Part shown: piece by piece, positions 16,481-25,733 of the stretch
Layout of the letters: the number at the start of each line of letters is the position of its first letter
Position numbering within the stretch: the stretch's first letter is position 1
Assembly: GCF_021117405.1 (NCBI RefSeq)
Contig: NZ_CP088251.1
Location: 2,852,001-2,916,000, forward strand
Origin: Frateuria edaphi
GTDB lineage: Bacteria; Pseudomonadota; Gammaproteobacteria; Xanthomonadales; Rhodanobacteraceae
Direction of reading: 5' to 3'
Length of the DNA: 64,000 nucleotides
Program-made: the position numbers and the translations under genes
Notes under the pieces: model-generated
Told to the model about the DNA's origin: nothing
Seen by the model: only the letters and a program-made list of their open reading frames with translations
Databases searched by the model: none

Positions 16481-18259
16481 ATGGCCAGCAAGCTGGAAGC
16501 GCTCGAGCGCTGGGTGAACGAGGTGGCCGCGCGCACGCGGCCATCGAAGATCCATTGGTGCGACGGCTCGGAGGCCGAGTACCAGCGGTTGGTCAAGGAG
16601 ATGCTGGCCGACGGCACCCTGATCGAGCTCAACCAGGAAACCCACCCGGGCTGCTACCTCCACCGCTCCAACCCGTCCGACGTGGCGCGCGTGGAGCACC
16701 TGACTTTCGTCTGCCACAAGAACCAGGACGACGCCGGCCCGAACAACCACTGGATGGACCCGGCCGAGGCGCACGCCAAGATCGACGCCTTGTTCGACGG
16801 CTGCATGGAAGGCCGCACGATGTACGTGATCCCGTACTGCATGGGCCCTATCGACTCGCCGCTGTCGCGCTGCGGCGTGGAGATCACCGACAGTCCATAC
16901 GTGGTTGCCAACATGCGCATCATGACGCGCATGGGCAAGGCCGCGCAGGAGCGCATCGAGCGCGAGGGTACGTTCGTCAAGGGCCTGCATTCGACCGGCG
17001 AGCTCGACCCTGAGCGCCGCTTCATCATGCACTTCCCCGAGGAGCGCACGATCAAGTCCTACGGTTCCGGCTACGGCGGCAACGCGCTGCTGGGCAAGAA
17101 GTGCCATGCCTTGCGCATCGCCTCCAACCAGGCCCGCGACGAGGGCTGGCTCGCCGAACACATGCTCATCGTCGGCCTCGAGAACCCCCAGGGCGAAACC
17201 CGCTACATCGCCGCGGCCTTCCCGTCGGCCTGCGGCAAGACCAACCTGGCCATGCTCATTCCGCCGGAGGGCTACCGCAAGGACGGCTGGAAGGTGTGGA
17301 CCGTGGGGGACGACATCTGCTGGATGCGCCCGGGCGCGGACGGCCGGCTGTACGCGATCAATCCGGAAGCCGGTTTCTTCGGCGTGGCGCCGGGAACGAG
17401 CACGGCGACCAATTCCAACGCGCTGAAATCCATCTCGCGCGACACCATCTTCACGAACGTCGCGGTTACCGCCGACAACCAGCCGTGGTGGGAAGGCCTG
17501 CCCGGCACGCCGGTCACCGACTGGCAGGGCCGTCCCTATGATGCCGCCAACGGTCCGGCCGCACACCCGAATTCGCGCTTCACCGTGAGCGCGAAACAGT
17601 GCCCGACCTGGTCGGAGAAGGCCGAGGACGCGCAGGGCGTGCCGATCGACGCGATCGTTTTCGGTGGCCGCCGTCCTTCGCTGCTGCCGCTGGTGATGGA
17701 AGCGCGCGACTGGGCGCACGGCGTGCTGATGGGCGCGGCGATGGGTTCGGAAACCACCGCCGCGGCCACCGGCGCGGTCGGCGTGCTGCGCCGCGATTCG
17801 ATGGCGATGAAGCCGTTCTGCGGCTACCACTACGGCGACTACTTCGCGCACTGGCTGTCGTTCGACAAGCCGGGCATGAAGCTGCCGAAGGTCTTCCACG
17901 TCAACTGGTTCCGCAAGGGCAAGGACGGCAAGTTCCTCTGGCCGGGCTTCGGCGAGAACCTGCGCGTACTGGAGTGGATGATCAACCGCGTCGATGGCAA
18001 GGCGCGTGGCGTGGAGACGCCGATCGGCATCGTGCCGGCCGAAGGCGAGTTGAAACTGGAAGGTCTGAACCTCCCGCGCGAAGCCGCCAGCGAACTGCTC
18101 GACATCGACACGGCCGGCTGGCAGGCCGAACTCGACGCCATCGGCGAATACCTTGGCAGTTTCGGCTCTCGCATGCCCGAGCGCCTGCGTCAGGAGCAGC
18201 AGCGTGTAGCCAGCGGCCTGTCAGCCGCCAAAACCGAGCCGCGCGCCGCCACGGCCTGA
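16481..18259 (+). CDS. pckG: Phosphoenolpyruvate carboxykinase (GTP)
   Basis: A 592-residue GTP-dependent PEP carboxykinase, which converts oxaloacetate and GTP to phosphoenolpyruvate, CO2 and GDP for gluconeogenesis. The kinase P-loop with the mobile reactive Cys, FPSACGKTNLAML, is near residue 250. The C-terminal region carries FLWPGFGENLRVLEWM. Length is usual for the GTP enzyme. An AGAGGAC ribosome site precedes ATG 16481. The gene stands alone. Next to the fatty-acid oxidation genes it fits growth on fatty acids or acetate, though co-regulation is not shown. Confidence 0.96.
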   Translation: MASKLEALERWVNEVAARTRPSKIHWCDGSEAEYQRLVKEMLADGTLIELNQETHPGCYLHRSNPSDVARVEHLTFVCHKNQDDAGPNNHWMDPAEAHAKIDALFDGCMEGRTMYVIPYCMGPIDSPLSRCGVEITDSPYVVANMRIMTRMGKAAQERIEREGTFVKGLHSTGELDPERRFIMHFPEERTIKSYGSGYGGNALLGKKCHALRIASNQARDEGWLAEHMLIVGLENPQGETRYIAAAFPSACGKTNLAMLIPPEGYRKDGWKVWTVGDDICWMRPGADGRLYAINPEAGFFGVAPGTSTATNSNALKSISRDTIFTNVAVTADNQPWWEGLPGTPVTDWQGRPYDAANGPAAHPNSRFTVSAKQCPTWSEKAEDAQGVPIDAIVFGGRRPSLLPLVMEARDWAHGVLMGAAMGSETTAAATGAVGVLRRDSMAMKPFCGYHYGDYFAHWLSFDKPGMKLPKVFHVNWFRKGKDGKFLWPGFGENLRVLEWMINRVDGKARGVETPIGIVPAEGELKLEGLNLPREAASELLDIDTAGWQAELDAIGEYLGSFGSRMPERLRQEQQRVASGLSAAKTEPRAATA

Positions 18260-18269
18260 TGGCACGAAG

Positions 18270-18330
18270 CCCCACTCCCCTCCGGGGGAGAGGGTTGGGT
18301 TGAGGGCCCACCCTCGCGAAAGGGTCGGGA
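18270..18330. repeat. Hairpin-rich intergenic element after pckG
   Basis: Two short hairpins occur: CTCCCC/GGGGAG at 18275-18290 and ACCCT/AGGGT at 18310-18325. The GC-rich wording (CCTCCGGGGGAGAGGGTTGG) resembles dispersed REP-like elements seen between genes in Xanthomonadales and Pseudomonas. Only one copy is seen in this window. It may act as the pckG terminator. Confidence 0.3.
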
Positions 18331-18462
18331 TTGAAGCAAGCCAAAAGCGCAGCCTGCCAGGCAAGCGCCAAACCACGAATCGCCCTCGCCCATCTCTTGC
18401 CCCGAAGCGGAGGGTAAGCCTGCTTAAACGTTCCGCCACTTGCGTGCATCCAAGCTGGCAAG

Positions 18463-19047
18463 ATGGATGCCGCCTGCCTCGCCACTGGAAGCCCGATGCC
18501 ACCACCGCCTGTCGCGTGGTCCGACGCCGATGACGCGCGCGCCGCGGCCAGGGGCGATCGCCAGGCGTTCCAGCGGCTGTATCGCCAGCACGTCGACCGC
18601 ATCTACGGCGCGGTCTACCGGCTGGCCGGCTACGACCACGCACGTGCCGAAGACCTGACCCAGGACGCCTTCGTGCGCGCCTGGCAGAAGCTTGCCGACT
18701 TCCGCCACGAAAGCGCCTTCGGCACGTGGCTGTACCGGCTGGCGGTGAACGTGGCACTGATGGACATCCGTTCGCGCGGCGCGCAGCCGGTCGGCTTCGT
18801 CGGCGAGGACGACCTGCCGGACCCGGGCGAGGTGCCCTTCTGCGCCGCCGAGCGCGAGGAGCTGGAGCGCGCCATCGCCAAACTGCCGCCCCGCGCCCGC
18901 GCGGTGCTGGTCCTGCACGACGTGGAAGGCTGGCTCCACGAGGAGATCGCCAGCGAACTGGACATGGCCGTCGGTACATCCAAAGCGCAGCTGCACCGTG
19001 CCCGCGGCCTGCTGCGGCGGATGCTTGAACCCGGAGAACCGTCATGA
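18463..19047 (+). CDS. ECF-family RNA polymerase sigma factor
   Basis: A 194-residue sigma-70 factor of the extracytoplasmic-function class. Region 2 includes AFQRLYRQHVDRIYGAVYRL and DLTQDAFVRAWQ. Region 4 includes LPPRARAVLVLHDVEG and the HTH EIASELDMAVGTSKAQLHRA. An alternative start at 18496 has a better ribosome site (GGAAG) and would shorten the protein by 11 residues. The stop overlaps the next gene in an ATGA junction, which pairs it with a putative anti-sigma protein. Confidence 0.9.
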   Translation: MDAACLATGSPMPPPPVAWSDADDARAAARGDRQAFQRLYRQHVDRIYGAVYRLAGYDHARAEDLTQDAFVRAWQKLADFRHESAFGTWLYRLAVNVALMDIRSRGAQPVGFVGEDDLPDPGEVPFCAAEREELERAIAKLPPRARAVLVLHDVEGWLHEEIASELDMAVGTSKAQLHRARGLLRRMLEPGEPS

Positions 19048-19466
19048 ACGAATTCGAATGGCGTCGCCAGCTGCGCGGATTGCGCGCGCCGGTCGCACCG
19101 TCCCACGATCTGTGGGCGCGCATCGACGCCGCGCTGGAACCGACTGCACCAGTGCGCACCAGCTCGCGTCCGGGCTGGCTGCTTGCCGCGAGCTTCGCCG
19201 GCCTGAGCCTGCTCGCGGTGTCCCTGAGCACGCGCCAGGACGGGCTGCTCGTCCACCCGCAAGCCGCCGCCACGGCCACCACCCAGGCGCCGTGGAAGCC
19301 TGACGACCCGCGCCTGGCCGGTGCGGCGATCGAACTGGACGCCGCGCGCCTGGAACTTAGGCAGGCCCTGGAGCAGTCCCCCCATTCACCGGCATTGCAG
19401 CGACTCCTGTCGCGCACCCATCAACAGCAATCGCGGCTGCGCCAGCTCGACCAGCAGGCCGGCTGA
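19044..19466 (+). CDS. Putative anti-sigma factor, single-pass membrane protein
   Basis: A 140-residue protein with a short cytoplasmic N-terminus (residues 1-42) and one membrane helix (about 44-60, WLLAASFAGLSLLAVSLS). The periplasmic part is rich in Gln, Ala and Leu and likely helical. No known catalytic motif was seen. Its ATGA overlap with the sigma gene and its topology are typical of membrane anti-sigma factors. The zinc-binding HxxxCxxC motif of ZAS domains is absent, so the assignment rests on context. Confidence 0.7.
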   Translation: MNEFEWRRQLRGLRAPVAPSHDLWARIDAALEPTAPVRTSSRPGWLLAASFAGLSLLAVSLSTRQDGLLVHPQAAATATTQAPWKPDDPRLAGAAIELDAARLELRQALEQSPHSPALQRLLSRTHQQQSRLRQLDQQAG

Positions 19467-19490
19467 GAACACCGTTCAAGGAGTCATTCG

Positions 19491-20399
19491 ATGAAAACCG
19501 CTCGTTACCTTCCCCTGCTGCTCACCCTGTGCATCGGCCAGGCGCTGGCCGACACGCCAATCAACCTGCATCACCCGGCAAACGCCGACGCGCGCATCAA
19601 CGTGAGCAACGTCAAGGGCCAGGTGACCATCACGGCCTGGGACCGCAACGAGGTGCAGGTTACCGGCACGCTCGGCGAAGGCGCGGCTCCGCTGGTCATC
19701 GACGGCGACAACGGCAACCTGGAAATCAAGGTCAAGCCCAAGGGCGACGGATCCAAAGGCTGGTTCAACTGGAACGGCGACAATTCCATGGGCGATACCA
19801 CGCTCGACCTGCACGTTCCCAAGCGCGCCTCGCTCGACGTGGAAGTGGTCAGCGCACCGCTGGGCATCGACGGCATGGATGGCGGCGACATCTCGGTCAA
19901 CTCGGTCAGTGGCCGCGTGCGGATCAACGCCCGCACGCCCGACCTCTCGGTCGAAAGCGTGAGCGGCACCGTGCAGCAGTCGGGCCACGCCGTGCGCGCC
20001 GACCTGCAAACGGTCAGCGGCGACATCCTCGCCCCTGCGCTGGGCAGCCAGGCCGAGCTGCAGACGGTCTCCGGCCGCATCCAGGCGAGCGGCGGGCCCT
20101 GGAAGAAATTCGACCTGAGCACGGTTTCCGGCGACGTGCAGCTCAACGGCGACCTCGCCGAAGACGGCAGCATCGAAGTCGACAGCATGAGCGGTGACGT
20201 GCAGATCCAGGTGCCCGCCAGCCTGTCCGCATCGATCCACGCCAGCAGTTTCAGTGGCGATCTGCGCAGCGACTTCGGCCAGGCCATCGAGCACGACCAT
20301 GGCCCCGGCAGCGAGCTCAACACCGAAGTCGCCGGCAGCAAGGGGCGCATCCATGTGGAAACCTTCAGCGGTGACCTGCGCATCCGCAAGAAGGACTGA
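19491..20399 (+). CDS. DUF4097-family beta-strand repeat protein, exported
   Basis: A 302-residue exported protein. A signal peptide (residues 1-20, ending QALA) is followed by a repetitive series of short beta-strands with recurring VSG, VSGD and TVSG turns, typical of the DUF4097 adhesin-like beta-helix. No enzyme motif is visible. AAGGAG lies seven bases before the ATG. It is the third gene of the sigma/anti-sigma operon (24-base gap), so it may be a target or sensor of an envelope stress response. Its molecular function is unknown. Confidence 0.8.
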   Translation: MKTARYLPLLLTLCIGQALADTPINLHHPANADARINVSNVKGQVTITAWDRNEVQVTGTLGEGAAPLVIDGDNGNLEIKVKPKGDGSKGWFNWNGDNSMGDTTLDLHVPKRASLDVEVVSAPLGIDGMDGGDISVNSVSGRVRINARTPDLSVESVSGTVQQSGHAVRADLQTVSGDILAPALGSQAELQTVSGRIQASGGPWKKFDLSTVSGDVQLNGDLAEDGSIEVDSMSGDVQIQVPASLSASIHASSFSGDLRSDFGQAIEHDHGPGSELNTEVAGSKGRIHVETFSGDLRIRKKD

Positions 20400-20543
20400 G
20401 GACCGCGGCTCTGCGGGAGGCACTCCGCGCGCCTCTGCCGCAGCGAACGCACACCACCTGCGGCGGGCTTTCCGGAAGTTGCGAGCCTCGGACGACGATG
20501 TGGCGTCGTTTGCGATGCTCGGCCCGTACGGCGGAGTCGAAAC

Positions 20544-20577
20544 AAAAAAAGGCCGTCGCATGCGACGGCCTTTTCGT
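20544..20577. terminator. Bidirectional intrinsic terminator
   Basis: A perfect palindrome, GGCCGTCGCATGCGACGGCC, is flanked by a run of A on the left and T on the right. It therefore forms a terminator hairpin with a U run in both directions. It lies between the convergent DUF4097 gene and the gene ending at 20592. Confidence 0.8.
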
Positions 20578-20591
20578 GTTCGGTGAAAAGC

Positions 20592-21485
20592 TTAAAGGTC
20601 TTGGTGGTATTGCACGTAAGGCGTGCGCGACTGGTCGGGCTCGGGGCCGGCCGGCGTAGGCACCGAGGCGCCCGACGACCACAGGTTCTGCGCACCGATG
20701 CTCAACTCGCCTTGCCATGGCAGCCGCAGCGTGACGCCCAGGTCGATGCTGCTCCAGCGCTTGTCGCCGTAGTAACCGCCCGGCAGCGTCGGCTGCATGG
20801 TGCGGCCGACGAGCATGCCGCTCAGCGGGCCGTGGTCGACGCCGAAGCTCAGCGCCTTCTGGTCCAGCGAGTTGACACCCAGTTCGTTGCCCGGCAACAG
20901 GCGGATCCGGCCCACGCTCGCGCCCAGATCGATGCCGCTCTGCCCGCCGACCGCCACGCGGCCACGTGCATTGAGTTGGGCGCTGCTGTCGAAGTCGGGC
21001 AGGCCATTGACGCCCGGCGTGGCGCCCGGCAGGACGCGCGGCAGGCGCTGGTCGGGCGTGCTGTCGGCGCCTACGCTCACGCCCACGCTGTAGCGCCCGA
21101 GATTATAGGTGGCGCCAATCTCGCTGCCGACGACCCGCGGACCGCGGGCCATCCCGTTGTGTTCGCTCAACCCGGCATGGATCTGCAGATGCGGATCCAG
21201 TCCATACTGCAGGTCGGTCGACGTGACGTTCCCGGCATCGACCACGGGGAACGACAGCGAGGCATCGGCACGCTGGCCCGAACCCGCCGGCTGCGCGGCT
21301 GCCTTCAACATGAGCATGTGACCATCGCGGTCGCGCCACATCGGCACCACGACGCCATAACCGAGGTCGACCGTCTGGCCCGTCACCGGATGCAACAGCT
21401 GCTGCGCCTGACTGTTTCCAGCCAGCGACTGCCCTGCCGCGGCGAGCGGCATCAGCAAAGTCAGCAGGGGCAGGATGCGGCGCAT
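20592..21485 (-). CDS. Exported protein of unknown function, probable outer-membrane beta-barrel
   Basis: A 297-residue protein with a signal peptide (about 1-18, LLMPLAAAGQ). The mature part alternates hydrophobic and polar residues, with many Gly and Leu (for example SIDLGVTLRLPWQGELSIGAQ). This suggests a beta-barrel or other beta-rich envelope protein. It does not end in a clear C-terminal Phe signature, so barrel assignment is inference. I do not recognise the family. It is transcribed alone and shares a bidirectional terminator with the DUF4097 gene. Confidence 0.72.
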   Translation of the reverse strand: MRRILPLLTLLMPLAAAGQSLAGNSQAQQLLHPVTGQTVDLGYGVVVPMWRDRDGHMLMLKAAAQPAGSGQRADASLSFPVVDAGNVTSTDLQYGLDPHLQIHAGLSEHNGMARGPRVVGSEIGATYNLGRYSVGVSVGADSTPDQRLPRVLPGATPGVNGLPDFDSSAQLNARGRVAVGGQSGIDLGASVGRIRLLPGNELGVNSLDQKALSFGVDHGPLSGMLVGRTMQPTLPGGYYGDKRWSSIDLGVTLRLPWQGELSIGAQNLWSSGASVPTPAGPEPDQSRTPYVQYHQDL

Positions 21486-21750
21486 GGGTCGATGATAAGC
21501 AGTCGGAAGGTGACAGGCGGGCGTATGCCATTCGTTGGGGACAGTATAGCTCCTTTACGTTTACCTAACACCCCATCGCAGCGGACCGGCCGCTCAAACG
21601 GTGAACCCAGGCACATATCCCATGCCCATGGACCCCGACGTGAAAACAGGGTTCCCTGCGGTTAAAAAATCAGGCAAATCGGACTCCTACAAAGCCCGCT
21701 GCGCACGATATAGTCACGCCACGGCCCTGCCACGGAACCTGAGAACCGCC

Positions 21751-24645
21751 ATGAACCCGGCTCCCCCCACCCGCGAGCCCACGACCTTCCCGGCCGACCG
21801 GGAAGTGTTGCACCGGGCGGTCGAGCGGCTGTTCGGGGCGCCGGATGCGGGCAGCGTAGCGGCCGTCTGCGAGACGTTGTTGTCGGACTGGCACGTGCGC
21901 GCCCGACTCGGGTGGCGCCAACTCGGTGGCGAGGAGGTTCCGGCCGCCGCTGGCCGGATGGAACTGGCCGAAGACCCCCAGGGACTGCGCGTACTCGTGC
22001 TGGAACCCGAGGCCCCGCTGTCCGAACCGCTGCGCGAGCGGCTTGCCTGGTTCGGCCGCCTGGCCGGCACGCGGATGCGCCAGCAGGCCGAGACCGCGCG
22101 GCTGTACGAGGCGATTTCCCGCCTGGCGCTGGCCGAGCGGTTGCAGCGCGCGCTGTTCGCGATCGCGGAACAGGCCGGCACCGAACGCAACATGGCCGAG
22201 ATGATGCGCTCGCTGCACGCCATCGTCGGCAGCCTGATGTACGCGGAAAACTTCTACATCGTGCTTTACGACGTGGCCACCGACAGCGTGCGCTTCCCGT
22301 ACTACGCCGATGCGGCCGATCGCGACCCGCCCTCGCCCGAGCGCAGCGTGCCCCTGTCCGACCTGGAGCACAGCCTGACCTGGAACCTGCTCAAGGGCGG
22401 GCGGGCCATGATGGGTTCGATCGAGGAGCTCAACCGGACGGTGCCCGATCGACTGGTGCTGATCGGGCCGGACTGCGAGCACTGGCTTGGTGTGCCGCTG
22501 CTGCGCGAGGCCAAGGTGGTCGGCGGCATCGTGATCCAGAGCTACCGCGCCGATACCCAGTACACCACGCAGGATCGTGAGCTGCTCTGTTACGTGGCCC
22601 AGCACGTACAGGCCGCTCTGGAGAAGCGCCAGGCGCAGGCCGAGCTCGAACGGCGCGTGGCCGACCGCACGGCCGCCCTGCGCGAGGCCAATCGCGTGCT
22701 TCGCCAGCAGGTGCTGCAGCGCCAGCGCGGCGAGCGGCTGCAGGCGGCGCTGTTCCGCATCGCCGAGCTGGCCAGCACGTCCGAGGGCCTGGACACGTTC
22801 TACTCGGCGGTGCACCGGGTCATCGGTGGGCTCCTGTACGCGCGCAACTTCTATATCGCCCTGGTCGACGAGGACAACGGGCAGCTGACCTTCCCGTACT
22901 CGGTCGATGAGGTGGACAACGTGCCAGCCCCGCGCCTGCACGGCCGCGGCGCGACCGAGTACGTGCTGCGCCACGGCAAGCCGCTGCTGGCCGACTCGGA
23001 GCAACTGGAACGGCTGACCGCACTGGGCGAAATCCAGCGCCAGGGCACCCATTCACTGTGCTGGCTGGGTGTGCCGCTGGTGTGGGGCGAAAAGGTGATG
23101 GGCGTGCTGGCGGTGCAGAGCTACACCCCCGAGCACACCTACAACGAGCGTGACCAGGAACTGCTCACCTTCGTCAGCTATCACATCGCCAACGCCTTGC
23201 AGCGCAAGCACACGGCCGAGTCGCTCAAGCAGGCCTACGCGGGGCTGGAGCGGCGCGTCACCGAGCGCACCCGCGCGCTGGCGCTGGCCAACCGCGACCT
23301 GCGCGAGCAGATCGCCGAGCGCGAGCGCGTCGAGCGCCGGCTCAAGTACGAAACCCTGCACGATTCGCTGACCGGCCTGCCCAATCGCACGCTGCTGCTG
23401 CAACGCATGGAGCAGGCACTGGAGCGCTATCGCGGCGAACCGGATGAAGGCGGCTTCGCGGTGCTGTTCATCGATCTGGACCGCTTCAAGGTGATCAACG
23501 ACTCGGTCGGCCACCTGGTCGGCGACGACCTGCTGTTCCAGGTCGGCGGACGCATCCGCGCCTGCCTGAAGACCCGTGACGTGGTCGCGCGACTCGGTGG
23601 CGACGAGTTCGCCGTGTTGCTAGAGGGCATCGTCGATCCGGCCACCGCGGTGACTGTCGCCGAGCGCGTCATCGGGGAGCTGCAGGTGCCATTCCGATTG
23701 GGCGCCAAGGAGATCTTCACGTCCGCGTCGATCGGAGTGGCCCTGCCCGGCCCGCACTACCAGAAGCCGGAGGAACTGCTGCGCGATGCCGATGCGGCGA
23801 TGTACCGCGCCAAGGATGAAGGCCGCCATCGCGCGGCCGTGTTCGACGACCGGCTGCGCCGCGAAGCGCTGTCGCTGCTCGAACTCGAAAGCGACCTGCG
23901 TCGTGGCCTGGCGCGCAGCGAATTCGTGCCGTTCTACCAGCCCATCGTGGCGCTGGAGGACGGTCGCGTGGTGGGCTACGAGGCGCTGCTGCGCTGGCAC
24001 CACCCCGACCGCGGCCTGCTGGCACCGGGGGAGTTCTTGATCATCGCCGAGGAAGCCGGCTGTGCCGAAAGCATCGACTGGCAGATCTTCGAGCAGGTCT
24101 GCGCGCAGGCACCGGCGCTGCTGGGCAAGGACGGCTTCGTCAGCATCAACGTCTCCGGCCGCCATTTCCGCCTGCCGGATCTCGATGCCCGCCTGCTCGC
24201 CCTGCTGGCCGAGCACGGTCTGCCGCCGCGGCAGGTGCGCATCGAGGTGACCGAACGCGCGCTGCTGGACAACCCGGCGCAGGTCAAGCGCATCCTGGAG
24301 AACATGCGCAGCCGCGGCGTGCGGGTCGCGCTGGACGACTTCGGTACCGGCTACTCGTCCCTGAGCTACCTGCACCAGTATCCGTTCGAGACGCTGAAGA
24401 TCGACCGCTCCTTCATCACCGAACTGCCGCGCGAAGGTGAAAGCCAGGGCGTGGCGGTGGTGCGCGCGATCCAGGTGTTGGCCGATTCGTTGAACATGCT
24501 CGTGATTGCCGAGGGCATCGAAGAAGAGCACCAGCGCCAGGCGCTGATGCGGGTCGGCTGCCGCTTCGGGCAGGGCTTCCTGTTCGCCCGTCCGCAGCCG
24601 ATCAGCGTGTGGCTGCCCGCCGATCCGACGCCGGCCGTGGCGTAA
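21751..24645 (+). CDS. GAF-GAF-GGDEF-EAL cyclic di-GMP metabolising protein
   Basis: A 964-residue soluble protein. Two GAF domains (about residues 145-290 and 325-470) are separated by coiled-coil linkers ending in LEKRQAQAELERRVADRTAA-like helices. Then come GGDEF (RLGGDEFAVLL near residue 615) and EAL domains. The EAL domain keeps YEALLRW, the Asn in NVSGRHFR, the Glu in EVTERALL, DDFGTGYSS, the Lys in LKIDRSF and EGIEEEH, so phosphodiesterase activity is expected. GGDEF is also intact, but the RxxD inhibitory site reads KTRD, lacking the Arg. ATG 21751 is favoured over the in-frame upstream 21601. Monocistronic. Confidence 0.9.
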   Translation: MNPAPPTREPTTFPADREVLHRAVERLFGAPDAGSVAAVCETLLSDWHVRARLGWRQLGGEEVPAAAGRMELAEDPQGLRVLVLEPEAPLSEPLRERLAWFGRLAGTRMRQQAETARLYEAISRLALAERLQRALFAIAEQAGTERNMAEMMRSLHAIVGSLMYAENFYIVLYDVATDSVRFPYYADAADRDPPSPERSVPLSDLEHSLTWNLLKGGRAMMGSIEELNRTVPDRLVLIGPDCEHWLGVPLLREAKVVGGIVIQSYRADTQYTTQDRELLCYVAQHVQAALEKRQAQAELERRVADRTAALREANRVLRQQVLQRQRGERLQAALFRIAELASTSEGLDTFYSAVHRVIGGLLYARNFYIALVDEDNGQLTFPYSVDEVDNVPAPRLHGRGATEYVLRHGKPLLADSEQLERLTALGEIQRQGTHSLCWLGVPLVWGEKVMGVLAVQSYTPEHTYNERDQELLTFVSYHIANALQRKHTAESLKQAYAGLERRVTERTRALALANRDLREQIAERERVERRLKYETLHDSLTGLPNRTLLLQRMEQALERYRGEPDEGGFAVLFIDLDRFKVINDSVGHLVGDDLLFQVGGRIRACLKTRDVVARLGGDEFAVLLEGIVDPATAVTVAERVIGELQVPFRLGAKEIFTSASIGVALPGPHYQKPEELLRDADAAMYRAKDEGRHRAAVFDDRLRREALSLLELESDLRRGLARSEFVPFYQPIVALEDGRVVGYEALLRWHHPDRGLLAPGEFLIIAEEAGCAESIDWQIFEQVCAQAPALLGKDGFVSINVSGRHFRLPDLDARLLALLAEHGLPPRQVRIEVTERALLDNPAQVKRILENMRSRGVRVALDDFGTGYSSLSYLHQYPFETLKIDRSFITELPREGESQGVAVVRAIQVLADSLNMLVIAEGIEEEHQRQALMRVGCRFGQGFLFARPQPISVWLPADPTPAVA

Positions 24646-24664
24646 CGATCTCGATGCCCGGCCG

Positions 24665-24711
24665 GGGCGGGTTTCCGCCCACTTCAGACCGCGACGATGG
24701 TGGGCTGAAGT
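24665..24711. terminator. Hairpins between convergent genes
   Basis: GGGCGG/CCGCCC with a four-base loop (24665-24680) is followed by arms ACTTCAG and CTGAAGT (24681-24687 and 24705-24711). No strong T run is present. Position between two converging stops suggests termination. Confidence 0.35.
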
Positions 24712-24724
24712 TCACCCTACCGGT

Positions 24725-25624
24725 TTACTGCGCGGTGGTGGACGTATCGGCGCTGACCCCGCCGCTGAGCACGTGTTCGGCATCGATGCGGTCGAAGGTG
24801 TAGCGCTGCGCGCAGAACTCGCAGATCACCTCGATCTCGCCATCGCGCGCCGCCAGTGCCGCTTCCACTTCTTCGCGCCCCAGCGAGCGCAGCATCGACT
24901 CCACTCGCTCGCGCGAACAACTGCAGCCGAACGCCAGCGGTCGCGGCTCGAACAGCCGCACGGTTTCCTCGTGGAAGAGCCGGTAAAGCAACTGCTCCGG
25001 CGCCGTGGCCAGCATTTCCTCACGGCCCAGCGTGCCGGTCAGGTGCAGTACGCGGTTCCAGGCATCCTCGTCCTCGACCGCGCCGTGGCCGCCCTCGTCC
25101 GGAAGCTTCTGCAGCATCAGCCCGACCGCGTGCGCGCCGTCGGCCGCCAGCAACAGGCGCGCGGGCAGCTGTTCGGACAAGCGGAAGTAGTTTTCCAGCG
25201 CGCCGGCCAGGTCCGGCTGGCTGAGCTCGACCAGGCCCTGGTAGCGCTGGCCGCGCTCGGCATGGCCGATGGTAATCGCCATCACCGCGCCCGGCAGCGC
25301 GGCCAGGTTCAACGGCTCGGGCAGCGGATCGTTCCAGCGCGCGAGGCCGCGCAACCGTCCCTGGTCGCTGCACTCGGTGAACAGCAGACGCAGCGCGCCG
25401 CTGCTCTTGAGCTCGATCGACAACGCGCCGTCCAGCTTGATGTTGCCCGTCAGCAACGCACTGGCCGCCAGGCTCTGGCCAAGCAGCTCGCGCAGTGGCG
25501 TCGGGTAGTCCGCACGCCCAGCGACCTCGCGCCAGGCGGCGCCCAGCCGCACGAGCACGCCGCGCACGCCGGCGCGTTCCAGCACGAAGCGATGCAGCAC
25601 GTCCTCGACAAGCACGGTTTCCAC
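24725..25624 (-). CDS. hslO: Redox-regulated molecular chaperone Hsp33
   Basis: A 299-residue Hsp33 chaperone, activated by oxidative unfolding in the cytoplasm. The C-terminal redox switch is intact: CSC, a spacer of about 30 residues, then CEFC, the four zinc-binding cysteines. The N-terminal core has LLTGNIKLDG and GRLRGLARW. There is no suitable ATG. GTG 25624 is chosen because GAGGT lies eight bases upstream; an in-frame GTG at 25642 lacks such a site. Divergent from mtgA. Confidence 0.93.
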   Translation of the reverse strand: METVLVEDVLHRFVLERAGVRGVLVRLGAAWREVAGRADYPTPLRELLGQSLAASALLTGNIKLDGALSIELKSSGALRLLFTECSDQGRLRGLARWNDPLPEPLNLAALPGAVMAITIGHAERGQRYQGLVELSQPDLAGALENYFRLSEQLPARLLLAADGAHAVGLMLQKLPDEGGHGAVEDEDAWNRVLHLTGTLGREEMLATAPEQLLYRLFHEETVRLFEPRPLAFGCSCSRERVESMLRSLGREEVEAALAARDGEIEVICEFCAQRYTFDRIDAEHVLSGGVSADTSTTAQ

Positions 25625-25733
25625 AGAAGATGACCTCGACACGGGGGATCGGAAGAAATGGGGACGGCGCCGGCGCGGGACAATGGGCCGCTTATACTCC
25701 CCGGGATTGCAACCGAAGGTCGACGCCAAGACG

